Part shown: positions 8,927 through 20,538 of the stretch, in pieces
Layout of the letters: every line of letters begins with the position of its first letter
Numbering within the stretch: the stretch's first letter is position 1
NCBI GenBank assembly: GCA_018398805.1
Contig: JAGFBZ010000855.1
Location: forward strand, 2,790,001-2,854,000
Direction: 5' to 3'
Origin: Hirundichthys speculiger
Taxonomy: Eukaryota > Chordata > Actinopteri > Beloniformes > Exocoetidae
Length of the DNA stretch: 64,000 bases
Program-made: the position numbers and the translations under genes
The notes under the pieces: model-generated
Told to the model about the DNA's origin: nothing
Databases searched by the model: none
The model's input: only the letters and a program-made list of their open reading frames with translations

Positions 8927-9160
8927 TAAGGGCCAATTCATGGTTGCTGCACTCGTGTGCCTGGAGTTGTCAAAGTGGGCGACCAAATTTTCCTTCAGTA
9001 ATTTTTGGTGCAGTGCCTTCACAGGCGAGGAGGGGAACATGTTATTCACAAGCTTTGTTTCGTTTGTTAAATTGCAGTGTGAAAGCAAACTGGACCGCCT
9101 GCATGTTACAACCCCAATCGAAACAACTCTCCAGACTATTAGGCGTGAACGCACCCTTAG
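8927..9160. mobile_element. Possible small non-autonomous DNA transposon
   Basis: The left edge TTTAAGGGCCAATTCATG and the reversed right edge CTAAGGGTGCGTTCACGC are loosely similar inverted ends. The right edge resembles a widespread fish MITE starting AGGGTGC.TTCACACC. I find no convincing target duplication, so boundaries and class are uncertain. Confidence 0.35.
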
Positions 9161-9422
9161 TTTTGCTATTTAGTACCAGTGGGCTGACTACATGTGAAGC
9201 AAGAAAGCAAATCAGAAGTTACTTAAAATCCCCCCAGTTCTCTGAGTAGCTTGTTTTGAAAAGACTGTGCAGGAAAATCTATCCCTTGTCAGTAAATATA
9301 TTATTCACCAAAGACTGTGGGAATACACCGATTGCCTTCTTTCTTTTCACTATTCTTTGTTGTCTTGCTAGCACACCAGCTCATCTCCTTGTTAATGAAA
9401 ATTATGATTTGGGGACATCCCC

Positions 9423-9473
9423 TTGTTTTATCAAATGTCCATGCATGGAATGCATGGACATTTGATAAAACAA
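9423..9473. repeat. Perfect 24-bp inverted repeat with 3-nt loop
   Basis: Arms at 9423-9446 and 9450-9473 (TTGTTTTATCAAATG...) are exact reverse complements around GGA. Transcribed in either direction this would form a compact hairpin. No surrounding transposon ends are seen. Confidence 0.9.
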
Positions 9474-10554
9474 ATTATAGATTGATCTGTCAGAGCAACT
9501 TGTTTCTGAACTGTAATATGAATAGTACTGCACGTTCCAGCTGGTCTGAGTACACGAGTGAGGAACCATCAATTGGCCTAAAACCTGTGTGATATATAGG
9601 CCCACACCTATGTCCTTCACACACATATACACATGCACACATAGTGCTCTCCAATTAGTACTTAATTTTGAGTCAAATTTAGTGCCTTTTAACTTTAAAG
9701 CTAGTCTAAAATGTATGCATTCTGATTTGTGGACATAAACACATGCACACTTGCAATAACACAAAGGAAATCCACTTCACCATCTTCTAAGGTAAGTGTC
9801 TCCTAGCTCCTACCGACACTCATTATTCTGAAAAAGGTCGCAAATAATTTGAATTTTATCACATACATTTTTGCCATGCAAGCAATGTATTATTGTTTTG
9901 TTTTGTTTTTTTGCTGCTAAGTTCTGACAAATAAATCATTTGTAATTGATTCATCATGTAAAAGCTAGTTTGGCATATTACACTGCAATGGCATTTGCTG
10001 TCCAAAAATTGAATCTATATGAGCACAGTAGATGTGCCCATGTATGTAGGTGTTGCTGACTCATAGGGCCCGATCTTGCGCCAAACCTCCAAAACCTGCT
10101 ATTAAGGGATAAAAGGTATTGGGAGGGGCGTTCCCCCACGAAGAACGCAATCTTCCACCTCCCAAAACCCACGATCTCACCTGCGAAATCCACGATGTCA
10201 TGCACACATTATGCATGGGAGTGGTTAGGGCGTTCCACCTGTTTAACCAATCAGTGCGTCAGTAGCCATTGCCTTTAAGAGCAGGTTGCAGTACCTGCAA
10301 ACTGCCATGGAACGTCTTTTCACCCAGATCAGAGCAGCTCTCATGGACAGCTGGTCTGGGACTGTGCTGTAGAGTTTCCTCCTCTTTTTTCCTCCTCCTC
10401 CTCTGCACTGATATATACATAACTAGCTTTAACTAATGTGGAGCAAATGATTTAATCATTTCTTTTGTACTCCAAGAAGTTCCAACAAACTGCTCAGAAA
10501 ATAGAGCCGGTGAGCTTCCAGGAAAGCATTTATTAACTAGAAAGCAATCGGAGA

Positions 10555-10772
10555 GCGCAGACCTCCGCCAAGCACAGCAGTTGTGGTTGCTTTAGGGGTC
10601 AAGAAACAACTAAACAGCGCAATGTTATCGAAAATTTGAAAGTGATCCAGAATCCAGGATTTCTTCCGGATCACACCCAAAATAAAATCAGTTCTTCCTT
10701 TTCACATTTCTGACAACTCCTGAAAATGTCATCAAAATCCATCCATAACTTTTTGAGTTATCTTGAACATAT
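10555..10772 (+). repeat. Nested interspersed repeat (SINE/LINE-tail type)
   Basis: AGACCTCCGCCAAGCACAGC, TTCCGGATCACACCC, AAAATCAGTTCTTCC and CATCCATAACTTTTTGAGTT, in this order, are phrases of a widespread vertebrate interspersed repeat. It interrupts the TIR element 10065-11362. A possible second, older copy is at 52395-52480. Confidence 0.6.
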
Positions 10773-11056
10773 CCCCTGCGCAAAGACGCACAGCTGCGCC
10801 AAGACGCATAGTTGCTGGGAGCGGTGCTTTTTTCACAACAGAGTTCTGTGATCTCCTCGTTTCTTCCACAGCAAACATCTGAATGAGATCATGTCACAGC
10901 TGTACAGACATCATCTGCCCTTAAGAGAATAATGTATGAAAGTAATACAGTGATGCATATTCGAGAGGTAGAGCCGGTTGTGCAGTCCACATGTGACTGG
11001 GTGGACGCGCAATGACAGGATTTGGACGCGCTCTTTTACGCGCCGACATGCCAGTT

Positions 11057-11201
11057 GCGCTTTCCACAAACTCGGTATCTTGCGGTACTGGTGTCTCGCA
11101 GATTTTGGGTATTGGGTAATGGGTGGTCACACCACCCATTACCCAATACCCAAAATCTGCGAAGTACAGGTACCGCAAGATACCGAATTCGTGGAAAGCG
11201 C
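11057..11201. repeat. 145-bp near-perfect palindrome
   Basis: Two 71-bp arms (GCGCTTTCCAC...GGGTGGT and its inverse) surround the 3-nt centre CAC at 11128-11130. Differences are confined to a few bases near 11068-11072 and a short block near 11090. The inner 35 bp (GCAGATTTTGGGTATTGGGT...) are exact. It lies inside the TIR element and contains its GGGTATTGGGTAATGGG motif, so it probably arose by inverted duplication of the element's subterminal region. Confidence 0.88.
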
Positions 11202-11362
11202 TAGTGACACGCCCATTGCCGCGCCCACAATGTGCTTAAGGGAGACGGCAAAATGGGTTTTGGGTATTGGGAGGTGGAAGATTGCATTTCGGCTCCTAAA
11301 TCTGTGATTTGCAGGTAATGGGTTTTGGGTATTGGGTAATGGGAGGTGCAAGATCGGGCCCA

Positions 11363-14300
11363 CAGTATGTAAACTATGACATGGCTGTTGTTGTTGCCAT
11401 TTGTGTTAATTGTTAACACTTATCGACAAGTCAGATTGTGAGAATATTAGTTGCCTTTTAGACACACCTAATGCTAACTACTCAACCTACCCAGGTTTCC
11501 CCTAAACAGTATGAAACACTCAGCATGTGGCAGAAGGAAATCCACATGGAGAGATTGAAACAATGCTGATGAGGCACAAATCTGCCATACATGGCCCACT
11601 GCTTCTAATTTGGGCCTTGGCAAGATGTCCCTTGTGTTGTACGGTGTAAAACCTGCCCAGTCCAGTAATGTACTGTGTGGTCACAAACATATATTCCCAT
11701 ATGGGTGTTAAAACAGGGAGTGATGACAGAAGCCTGTATTCATTGTCTGATTTAAGCTTGTGAGAATATTGTGTATTATGTTAGCCCTCCCTGAGGTCCT
11801 TTTGTGTCATGTTAACCACTTTTATGGTTTATCCTCTGTTTGATGGCCAGCCCTTTGAGGATCGGCCTATATGTACGCATACTGCTTTCAGCTGGTCCGA
11901 AAGTGGATTCTTAAAACCTTGTTCTCATCCAGCTCTAGAGAGCAGAGCGCACAGTAGGATAAGTCATAATACCACCAGCACACTAATCACTTTGGTATTT
12001 AATTGCTGTCATCAAAATAAACTGCCACATGCAGCTTAAGAGAAACTACAGGCTGTGCAGGCAGGCTTTCAGGTACAACTGGTCTATTTCTAAATTAGTA
12101 TACTTCCTAATGTAATTGCTTTCACCTTCTAAAGATAGAAAATGTCACTTTTCATTATACCATGCTCATTGCAAGGGATTTCTCCAACATGCACAGGTGG
12201 ATCTGTTTGTTTGATTTATGTATAAATGGAATGAATGTTTACAATGAACTGTGCCTTTTTTCTTGTTTACATGAAAAAGGTCTTTTAACTTTGTGGTGCC
12301 AGACTATTAGTGGTTTCAAATGCTTGTTTACCACCACGCATGCATGAGCTGACGTGGAAAATGGAATATTAAAGTATCAAATGTGACAATTTTACAGCCA
12401 TTGTAGGAGCTAACAGGCTGTGAATATTAGTCATGTTCTCACATGTGCAAATTATTTTTGCTTTGTGGATGTTAAATATCGATAAAATGAATGCCAGCGC
12501 TAATATCCCTGCATTTGTTTTTGTGTTTTGTGAATGAGTCCCAAGATAGATGATACAATACCAACACAGTCATTCATGTTTATACTGAATATGTTGTGAT
12601 ATAAGGATTAGTGTAGCGTGTATATTGATAAATATGTATAGAAATGTATGATGTTGCATAGCATGCAATAGATTCAGAAACCTCATCATAAAAACATTAG
12701 CTCAATTCAGTTCTAGTCTCATCTAATCCAGTGCATGTGCTTTTAACCTTGAGGGAAAGCTATCTTGTAAGAAGGTGTGCTTATGTTTGTACTTGTTATG
12801 GAACGGTACAGTGATGGATAGCACTCAAGCTGGGATTCAGCACAGCTCAGTGAGTAAGCAACGTTGGAGCGTGTAAAGGTCAATAAATAACATTGAAAGA
12901 GCTTCACTTGAACCATATGCAGGATTTAACCACTCATTTACTTTAAGACTAGCATAGTAAGATAGTTTATTGTCTGTATTTATGCAAAGTTTGATGATCT
13001 CTGTAACCACAAAGGTCACAATAAAGCATCATTAAATTCCAACAATTCATGCTTCAACTCACAGTGCATAAAAAAATAGCAGTTCAAGTATCACAGACTT
13101 ATTACTCTATCATTAGTGCACATAAATATTATTTATCACTCACAGACAGTACACATTTAATGTACTATTTGATCTGTTAGTTTCACAATAAGCAAAAACA
13201 TTTTGAACCTGAGAGTAAACTAGAAATATACCTCATTTCTCTTTATCGATAAGCATTTAGCATATTTAAGCTTTAGGTTGTGTTTCTTAAAATGTCACAG
13301 AATTTATTAAATTGTCATGATATGCAGACAGACACCCACACAGTGACTCATGCTTTTATAGAGCCTCAGTGGTGCCATGAAGGTAGAGACGAGCACTGGC
13401 CCCTGCTCTATAAACCCAAAAAGGTGTACAAAACGGTCTTTAAAAATATGGCCACAAAACAAGGCCTTTCAGCGACAGAGGTCTCTATTACTCCTGAAGC
13501 TACTTGGGTTTGCCAGCATCTTATTTGAATGATACTACAGTCCACAGTAAGTGGTTAATTCGACCACCACTGGTAGACTACTGAAACCTTGGAAGTATCA
13601 AATATGTTTCCTGTCCAAATAATAGAAAAAAAAGTGAATAAATGAGTTTTGAGTGTTACCTTTGTCTTCCGATTGCACTTTTTGTATTTCAAATCAAAGT
13701 TTGTGGTCCATCAACAAACTTTAAATTAAGGAATTAAATACTCCATAAATTTCGAGTCCATCGTTTCCTAGAGTGTTTGTTAAACCAATACATCCCCTTG
13801 CTGCCACAGTACATTGATATAACACATGATGTAATAAAAGTAGAAGCTTACCTTCGGAGTTTGCTGTTGACTCCGGTGGAGCCCACCACTGTAATTTTTT
13901 TTTTTCCAATATGATTCCTGATAGAGTTTTCTCTGCTCAAACAGACAATGCAAACCATTTTTACTTCACCTTTTGAGTGCTTTGTTTGTCAGGAGATACG
14001 GCATGGACTGTCTGCTTAAGTCACCTGTTGTTACACCTGTAGCCTATTAACAAAGTGAAATTATTAATATTCTTTTCGCTCTACTTCAATTAAACTCATC
14101 TTTCTTATTCTTTCTCGCTCTTCTTTTTTTTTAATGTTGTCGTTCAATGACATGCAGGTAGAGAATTCACCGTTTCACCTCCTTATATGGTGGTCCCCGG
14201 GCAGGGATTTGCTGATTAATGACCTGCTGGAGTGCGCTCCCAACCTGTGATCAGTTGAAATTATTGAGTTTTATGCAGCCTTTGGGAATCTGGAGAAGGT

Positions 14301-15897
14301 TTTTTAGTCAGGAGTTGATTTATGTGCAAATCTACCCGCAGATTTACACAGATTTCATGAATGAGTTTCAATGCTCTTAAGGTGACTACACACAACCACT
14401 CATAATTATTTGTGTCTTTTAACAAACATACTCGTTGTACACACGTTTGAAAAAGAAAGTGAACTGTTGAAGTTAATTGCTGGATTAATTTCTTTTTAGT
14501 AGTAATGAGGTCAAGCAAGTGCTTTTGATAGCTCTGGATCAGACCTGCACAATGTTCAGGAGGAGCTTATGACCATTTGTCTTTACAGAACTACTTCAGC
14601 GCAGACACATTTTTAGGATTTCTGGTATGAATTGCTCTCTTCAGGATCCTTCCACAGCATCTTCATGGGGTTAGACTGCACAAGACTGAACAAATGTGAT
14701 TGTTTCTCAGAAATGAATGACTTTGAAGAATCAGTATCCCATGTCCCCCAAGCTAAGGGTTAATGTAGTTGGAGGATAAGGCTTCATACTGCATGATTAC
14801 ACTTACAAAGTCACAAACACAAATGCATATCTTCTAGCTACCTACTATTTTATAAGACTTTCTCGATTTATACAAAATTAAATAGTTGGGGTGGCCCATA
14901 ATGCAAGGAAGTGAAAAGTGTCACTGGTGCAGCTGAAGCTGCATTATGATCGGAAACTGCTCTGATGTTTCATTTGAAGAAAGTCACTTTGAGAAGCTTT
15001 TGGTTAATCAGTAGCATTGCAGATTGTTAAGGTATTCTTTGGAAAACTCTTGGCATGCAGTAATATTTTTTTGAGAGCAGCTGGTCTTCTGCCATGGAAA
15101 TGATGGATGCATGAACAGAGGTGCTTGCCAGTTCAAGTGATGCCAGTTCAAGTCTAGGTGACCATGTCCAGGAAGTATATCCACAGTACTAAATTGTCTC
15201 TTAATGTAGACAACTTATTCTGGCTGTGGATGATGGATGACTAAATACTTTGAAATTGCTTTGTATTCTTTTCCAGTCGTATGCAGATCAGCTACTCATA
15301 TCTTCAAACATCTTCTTCTCGCTTGGCATCAGCATATGCTTCATAGGAGCAGTAAACTTGAAATGTTTGGGAGTCTTTTATTAAATGAAATAGGTCTAAA
15401 GTATAAACTGATTTTATTGACTGAACTCTACATGGGAAAACTACTAAGTTTAATTAGCTTATTTTTTTAAGTTGTAAGTCTATGGGTTCACTTATGTTTT
15501 CCTCCAGCAATGAATATTTATTTCCGTGTTTAGAGAAGATACAAGTCATAATGGTTTGCCTGCTATCAGTTTATGTAAATTGTCAATTTTCAAGGAGTTC
15601 ACAGACTTCCTCTTGCCACTGCATGTTGAAGATTACAGAAGATGTCACATGATAATCTATGCCTTTGAATTTTTTTTCATAGTAAACACCACTGTAAAAT
15701 TGTCCAAATATTTTTGTATTGAAAGTCACTTTTACTTGACTTAAAACTAGATATGGTTCTATTAGAAATCATGGAATTCATAAGATCTTTTTTTTTTTAT
15801 TATGACATTAGTTACCATGTTAGGTGCCAGATTTATTTTACTTGTTATGGTATTGTCTAGTGTTTGGACAATATTCAGTTCAGTTCAATAATACTTT
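11363..15897. other. Intron sequence, no recognised feature
   Basis: The stretch is AT-rich with short T- and A-runs. It includes a small tandem GCCAGTTCAAGT pair at about 15127-15155. No transposon ends, coding frames or RNA genes are recognised. Confidence 0.5.
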
Positions 15898-16440
15898 ATC
15901 TATTCATCTGTCCATAAACTTCGGCATATCCAGATTTGAATCACAGGGGTAGCAGCTTAAGCAGAGAGGCCCAGAGGTTACCAGAGAGGCCCTGGCAACC
16001 TCCTCCAGCTTTTCTGGGAAGACACTAAGTCAATCCCAGCCGAGCTGGGAGATGTAATTTCTCCAGTGTGTCCTGGATCTGTCTCGTGGTCTTGACATGC
16101 CTGAAACACCTCCACCTTGGGACTTCCAGGTGGCCTGAAGCCTCAATTGCTTCCTTTTGATGTAGAGTGCAGTGACTGTACTCTTTCTCTACCGGATGAC
16201 TGAACCTCTCGCCCTATGGAGGAAACCTATTTCAGCAGCACAATCCATAGACCATATACCGTATGACCATAGGTTAAGGTGGGAACAAAGATCGACCAGT
16301 AAACACAGAGTTTGGTCTTTTGGCTCCGCGCTCTCTTCACCACAACAGACTGGTACAGTCCCCACAACACTGCAGACACTGCACCAATCCATCTAATTAT
16401 CGCCACCATTCTCCTCTCACTTGTGAACAAGACCCCACTA
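15898..16440 (-). pseudogene. Non-LTR retrotransposon (LINE) ORF2 C-terminus and 3' tail
   Basis: Read on the minus strand from 16437, the translation begins GVLFTSE and continues with WIGAVSAVLWGLYQSVVVK, SQKTKLCVYWSIFVPTLTYG and then, through frameshifts, an arginine/proline-rich end. This is the C-terminal region that follows the reverse transcriptase in a common fish LINE. The + strand start (TATCTATTCATCTGTCC) is a reversed GGA/GATGGA-type tail. The matching RT segment lies at 17145-17975 in the same orientation, with a MITE-like element in between and roughly 100 residues of RT missing. Family (Rex1/Babar-, RTE- or CR1-like) is not resolved. Confidence 0.75.
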
Positions 16441-16464
16441 GGTCGTTTTCATATACACCACTCA

Positions 16465-17100
16465 TTAAGAGTTAGGGATACTTGACTTCCGGGTGAAATT
16501 TATGGAAAATGTGAGAGGTTCATGCTACAGTGATATTGTATCATGCAAGTAGGGTATTTAGGTAGAAGCATGCGATGGTAATCTCTTCATTTCAAACAAT
16601 TTATTGAAACAAAAGCTAACAACAGTGGTGGGTCTATCACAATACTAATAATAGAAAAAAATCAGTTGGGCTGTTGCTACCTGCTGATGACATGCTGTGA
16701 CACTAAGCTCAGTGGCAACTTCCTTCTGAGAACATCCCATTTGAAGCCTTTCAATGGCCAGGTAATGTTAATCGATTGTTGAGTGTCATCTTCGTGTCAT
16801 GATGTCAAAATGTGACCAGCATGATGAAGAGGGCTGTTTAAATACAGACTGTCATTGAACCAGAACATTTATCGGTTAATTCACCGATAACTCCTCTGGA
16901 TTAGACATTTGTGATTTTTGTGGTTAATCAATTTTTTAGAGAACAAGACATTATGAAATAAGTACTGAAACACTGAACAGATAGACGTGTGCATTCAAAA
17001 GTTTAGCGAAGGTCAAATTAAGTCCACCTGTTAAGGTTATAGTGCATGTTTAGGCGCATTCTGAACTGTCAACTGAAAGCCAAATATCCCTAACTTTTTG
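16465..17100. mobile_element. MITE-like TIR element between LINE fragments
   Basis: Left end AAGAGTTAGGGATACTTGAC and reversed right end AAAAGTTAGGGATATTTGGC are imperfect inverted repeats of about 25 bp enclosing 0.63 kb with no coding capacity. It sits exactly in the gap between two pieces of one LINE, though the LINE also lost sequence there. The ends do not show a clear TA duplication. Non-autonomous DNA transposon is the best description. Confidence 0.62.
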
Positions 17101-17144
17101 GGACTATGTTGGTACACACCAAATTACATTGGTTTATTTTTCAG

Positions 17145-17975
17145 TTTGTTTTCATATAATGTGATAGGACTGTTGATGGCAATGGACCTAGTACCCCACA
17201 TTCCTGGAGCCCCCCCCCCACAGAACACCCCAAGGGTTTCAGCACATGTAGACTGTTTGGGCACCCTCTCATGCTCCCCTCCAGGACCCAAGGGAGGGTA
17301 TAGAGCTGGTCCAGTGTTCCACAGCCTGGACAGAATCTGCATTGCTCCTCCTGAATCCAAGATTTGATTCTAGTCTCTCTTCTCCAGCACCTCTGCATAG
17401 ATGGTTACCAAGGAAGCTGAGGAGTGTGATTCCCCTGTAACTGGAATACACTCTCTGCTCACTCTTCTTGAATAGGGGAACCGCCACCAGAGGCATCCAG
17501 AGGCACTCACACTGTCAATATAGTGTTGCAGAGATGTGTCAACCAAGACAACCCCACAACATCCAGAGCCTTGAGGAATTCAGGGTGAATCTCATCCACC
17601 CCCGGGGCCCTGCCCATGTGCAGCTCCTGAGCTACCTCAGAGAGCTTAGTTTCCGGAATTGGTAGGCCCAACTCAGAGTCCACAGACTCAGTTTCTTCAC
17701 TGTAAGACGTGTTGGTGTGATTGAAGGAGTACTCAGAGTATTCCTTCAGATCACAGAGGCTGTTCTTCCCCATCATGCCCCTCCAGGTACCACCGTCATT
17801 GCCAAAATGACTGTTGACGTTCCCCAGCAGAGTGAAGGAGTGCCCCTAGGAGCACCTTCCAGCACACCCGAAAGGACTTCAAGAAGGCCGGGTACTCTGA
17901 ACTATCATTCTGCACATAGATGCATACAACACTCTGAGCCCGTTGGAGCCCCTGTGGTTTAACGCATAAGGACTC
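17145..17975 (-). pseudogene. LINE reverse transcriptase, N-terminal part, degraded
   Basis: On the minus strand successive frames give ELHMGRAPGVDEIHPEFLKA and LDVVGLSWLTHLCN, then MPLVAVPLFKKSEQRVYSSY-RGITLLS, then a C.GTLDQLYTL stretch, and finally GLQECGVLGPLPS. These correspond to the first RT motifs of a non-LTR retrotransposon. The YADD catalytic motif region is deleted. The upstream part (17777-17975) resembles the linker between the endonuclease and RT. Several frameshifts make it non-functional. It is the 5' companion of 15898-16440. Confidence 0.8.
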
Positions 17976-18404
17976 AAAACAGTTTTGCCGTTATGAGCCC
18001 CCATTAGTAATTTTGTTAGGCATTGCACAGAAAGAGTTCTGTTTTTGCTGGTCTTTCCACTTCAACTCACATTTTGTGCTATCTGACTGGTGCTCCATCT
18101 AGGACTCATATCATAGGTCCTGTACATGCTCTGCATTTCACATCAGAACCCAAATCTACATGAGCCTCAAAAGAACATGTTTGGTGAGACAATTAAACAA
18201 AGAACACCTTAGAGCTACCTGTTTACAACAGACCCAGTGATGGAAAGATTACACTGGTCTAAAAATTAAACCTGCTTAATGGAAATTACCTTGTGTGACA
18301 GCTATTATTTATTCTTGTGAGATATGCAAGATCTGGATCAGGAGAAAATCCATGTTTCCAGGCTCCAGCCTATGCATTTCTGGCTATTTCAGTTTGATCA
18401 ACAC

Positions 18405-19331
18405 TAGGGCTGAACGATTTTGGAAAATAATCTAATTGCGATTTTTTTCCTCAAAATTGCGATTGCGATTTAATATGCGATTATTTTTAAGGTCTTCTTC
18501 TCATGTATGTACAATATCAGATTTATTTAAAGTGCAGATTACAACAATAAAGCAAACAAATCTGTGGCTTTACCTCTTCAACATCTAACTTTTCACGTTT
18601 CATGAAACATGTGTAACATTTATGTAAACGTGTGGACTGCACTTCTTAAACACTGTCTGAGATTGACAGGACGGTGTATAAATAAATAAATAAAATATAC
18701 AGATATAGAAAAAATAAAGCTTACTGATCTCCAGTCAGTAACATCACACAGGAAAATAAAGAACAAATATCTGCTCTAACCAATTGGACATTTTCAAAAA
18801 AAAAACTTTTTGAACACTAATAGAAATATTATATTTACTCAGTAACAGCAGCACACAACATACTGAAGTGCAAAATGAGTATGGCACTGTTAGCCAGAAA
18901 GATTCTTCTGTATAGATCTCAGGAGCTCACAGATTTTTTGCAAGGAAAAGGGGGGGGAGTTCGAGTTGTCTCGCGCGGCGGGCGGGGTGTTTGTGGCTGT
19001 GCACTGTGCCCGACAGAGAGAGAGAAGCGCGGTTCGCGAGGCGGCCTAAACCCAGCGGTTTGAGTGCGCTTGAGTCTCTAAATCACCAGAAAAAGTCGCT
19101 AGATTTGTCGCTAGTCGCTTTCTACAAATTAAGTCGCTAGAGGGGACTGGAAAGTCGCTAAGTTGACAACACTGCTTGCCCTGTTTGCTCTGCTCAGCTC
19201 GGCTGGGCTCACTCGCAAGTCACGTGACGTCGCCAGATCACGTGACAGTAATATCGCGGCCTTTGCGGTTAGAAAATCTCGTTTTATGATATCGCGAGAT
19301 TATCGCAAATGCAATTAATCGTTCAGCCCTA
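18405..19331. mobile_element. Non-autonomous hAT transposon with 8-bp duplication
   Basis: The terminal inverted repeats TAGGGCTGAACGATT at the left and AATCGTTCAGCCCTA at the right are exact over 15 bp. ATCAACAC occurs immediately outside each end (18397-18404 and 19332-19339), an 8-bp target duplication diagnostic of hAT elements. Subterminal TTGCGATT/ATCGCGA motifs recur. The interior lacks a transposase. It has a strongly GC-rich part (about 18950-19260) with several AGTCGCTAG copies and two CACGTGAC motifs. The perfect ends suggest a fairly recent insertion. Confidence 0.92.
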
Positions 19332-19339
19332 ATCAACAC

Positions 19340-20380
19340 ATACTAGCAGCTGTGTATGAGATTTACATGTGAACACTATCAACAACAGTGGCAGCAATTG
19401 CATAGCTTATATTGGAACAAGGAAATATTTATTCAAAGAACAGAAAACAACAACAATAGTCTTTTTTCTCATTGTGAAAAAGATGTTCTTGCACTTCCAA
19501 ACTGGCTCCGACAAGAGTTTGAGGCAACCAACTGGCTCCACTCCACTGGTTTCTTCTGTGATCTCCTGATTGAAGCTTGACAGTGATAGATGGTGATAAA
19601 CAGATGGTTTCTTAAATTCTGAGTTCAGGTTGCATTGGTTGCATTGGTTCTACATGGCTCTTTCCACCATAATGTCAGTCAGAAATACCACCTATGACAG
19701 CAAGCAACTGCAAGATTCTTACTCAGAGAATTTCTTCAAGCTTTAAGATGTGCCTGTGGATGTACAGTGCATGATGCTGATAATGGGTGAAAAGGGATAT
19801 AAATTGGAGGAATAGTTACATAAAAGAGGTGATTTCACTGAGACACTTTGTGTAGTTTACTGTATTTCCATTATTTACTGTTTAATTGCTTTTATAGCTT
19901 TGGATGGAAATTGGAAAACTGTCAGCGAAATTATTTTATTTAAAATGACTCCCATAGATTTTCACTTGCTAAGCTTTAACCCTAGAGATTAGTATTAACT
20001 GTAGTAACAGTCTTTTTCCCTCACCTTTTATAGGAGATAATATGACCATAATTAAGAAAAGCAAACTGCCCTTTAAAGAGGGTGGCAAGAGGTTCTCATT
20101 TATGAGAGGCTTCCACGTACCCCTGCGGGAGGCCACATGAAGAATTAATGACACCTTACAGTAAGTGGTCACCTGCCCTGTTATCATGTAAAATGTCAAA
20201 GGAAGCTGATGATCACTTTTCATCCAAAACTCAACTAGATGCTCCATAAGAGTTGCTATAAACCTAACATTGTGGAAGTGTAATAAATGGTTAAGATAGA
20301 TCTTTAAATATGTGGGAAGCAAAAATCATACTGCTTTACAGAGAAGTATCAACCACACTGTTCCATATCTTACCTTGACA
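19340..20380. other. Intron sequence, no recognised feature
   Basis: AT-rich intron sequence. No transposon ends, coding frames or RNA genes are recognised. Confidence 0.5.
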
Positions 20381-20538
20381 GGCAGCACAGCAGTCCAGTG
20401 GTCAGCACTGACACTTCACAGGAAGAGGGTTCTGTTGGATCACGGTTCAACTGGATCTTTCTGTGTGGAGTTTACATGTCCTCCCCGGGACTCCAGTTTT
20501 CTCCCACCCCAAAAACATGTTGACTAGACTAATTGGTA
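20381..20538 (+). repeat. Old LINE-derived repeat (+ orientation)
   Basis: GGCAGCACAGCAGTCCAGTG, GTGTGGAGTTTACATGTCC, TCTCCCACCCC and AAAAACATGTTGACTAGACT are diverged forms of the 'gcggcacagtggtgcagtggt... tgtggagtttgcatgtt' repeat of fish genomes. It is the same family, in opposite orientation, as 47172-47540. Confidence 0.6.

Larger units (their letters stand above)
10065..11362. mobile_element. 1.3-kb TIR DNA transposon, non-autonomous
   Basis: GGGCCCGATCTTGC at 10066-10079 is exactly inverted at 11348-11361. The motif GGTATTGGG/AATGGGAGGTG recurs near both ends and in the interior (about 10110, 11106, 11264 and 11320), a subterminal-repeat pattern common in DNA transposons. No transposase is recognised. 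A different repeat is nested at 10555-10772 and a large palindrome at 11057-11201. The flanking bases do not give a clear target duplication, so the superfamily is unassigned (a Harbinger-type origin is possible). Confidence 0.72.
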
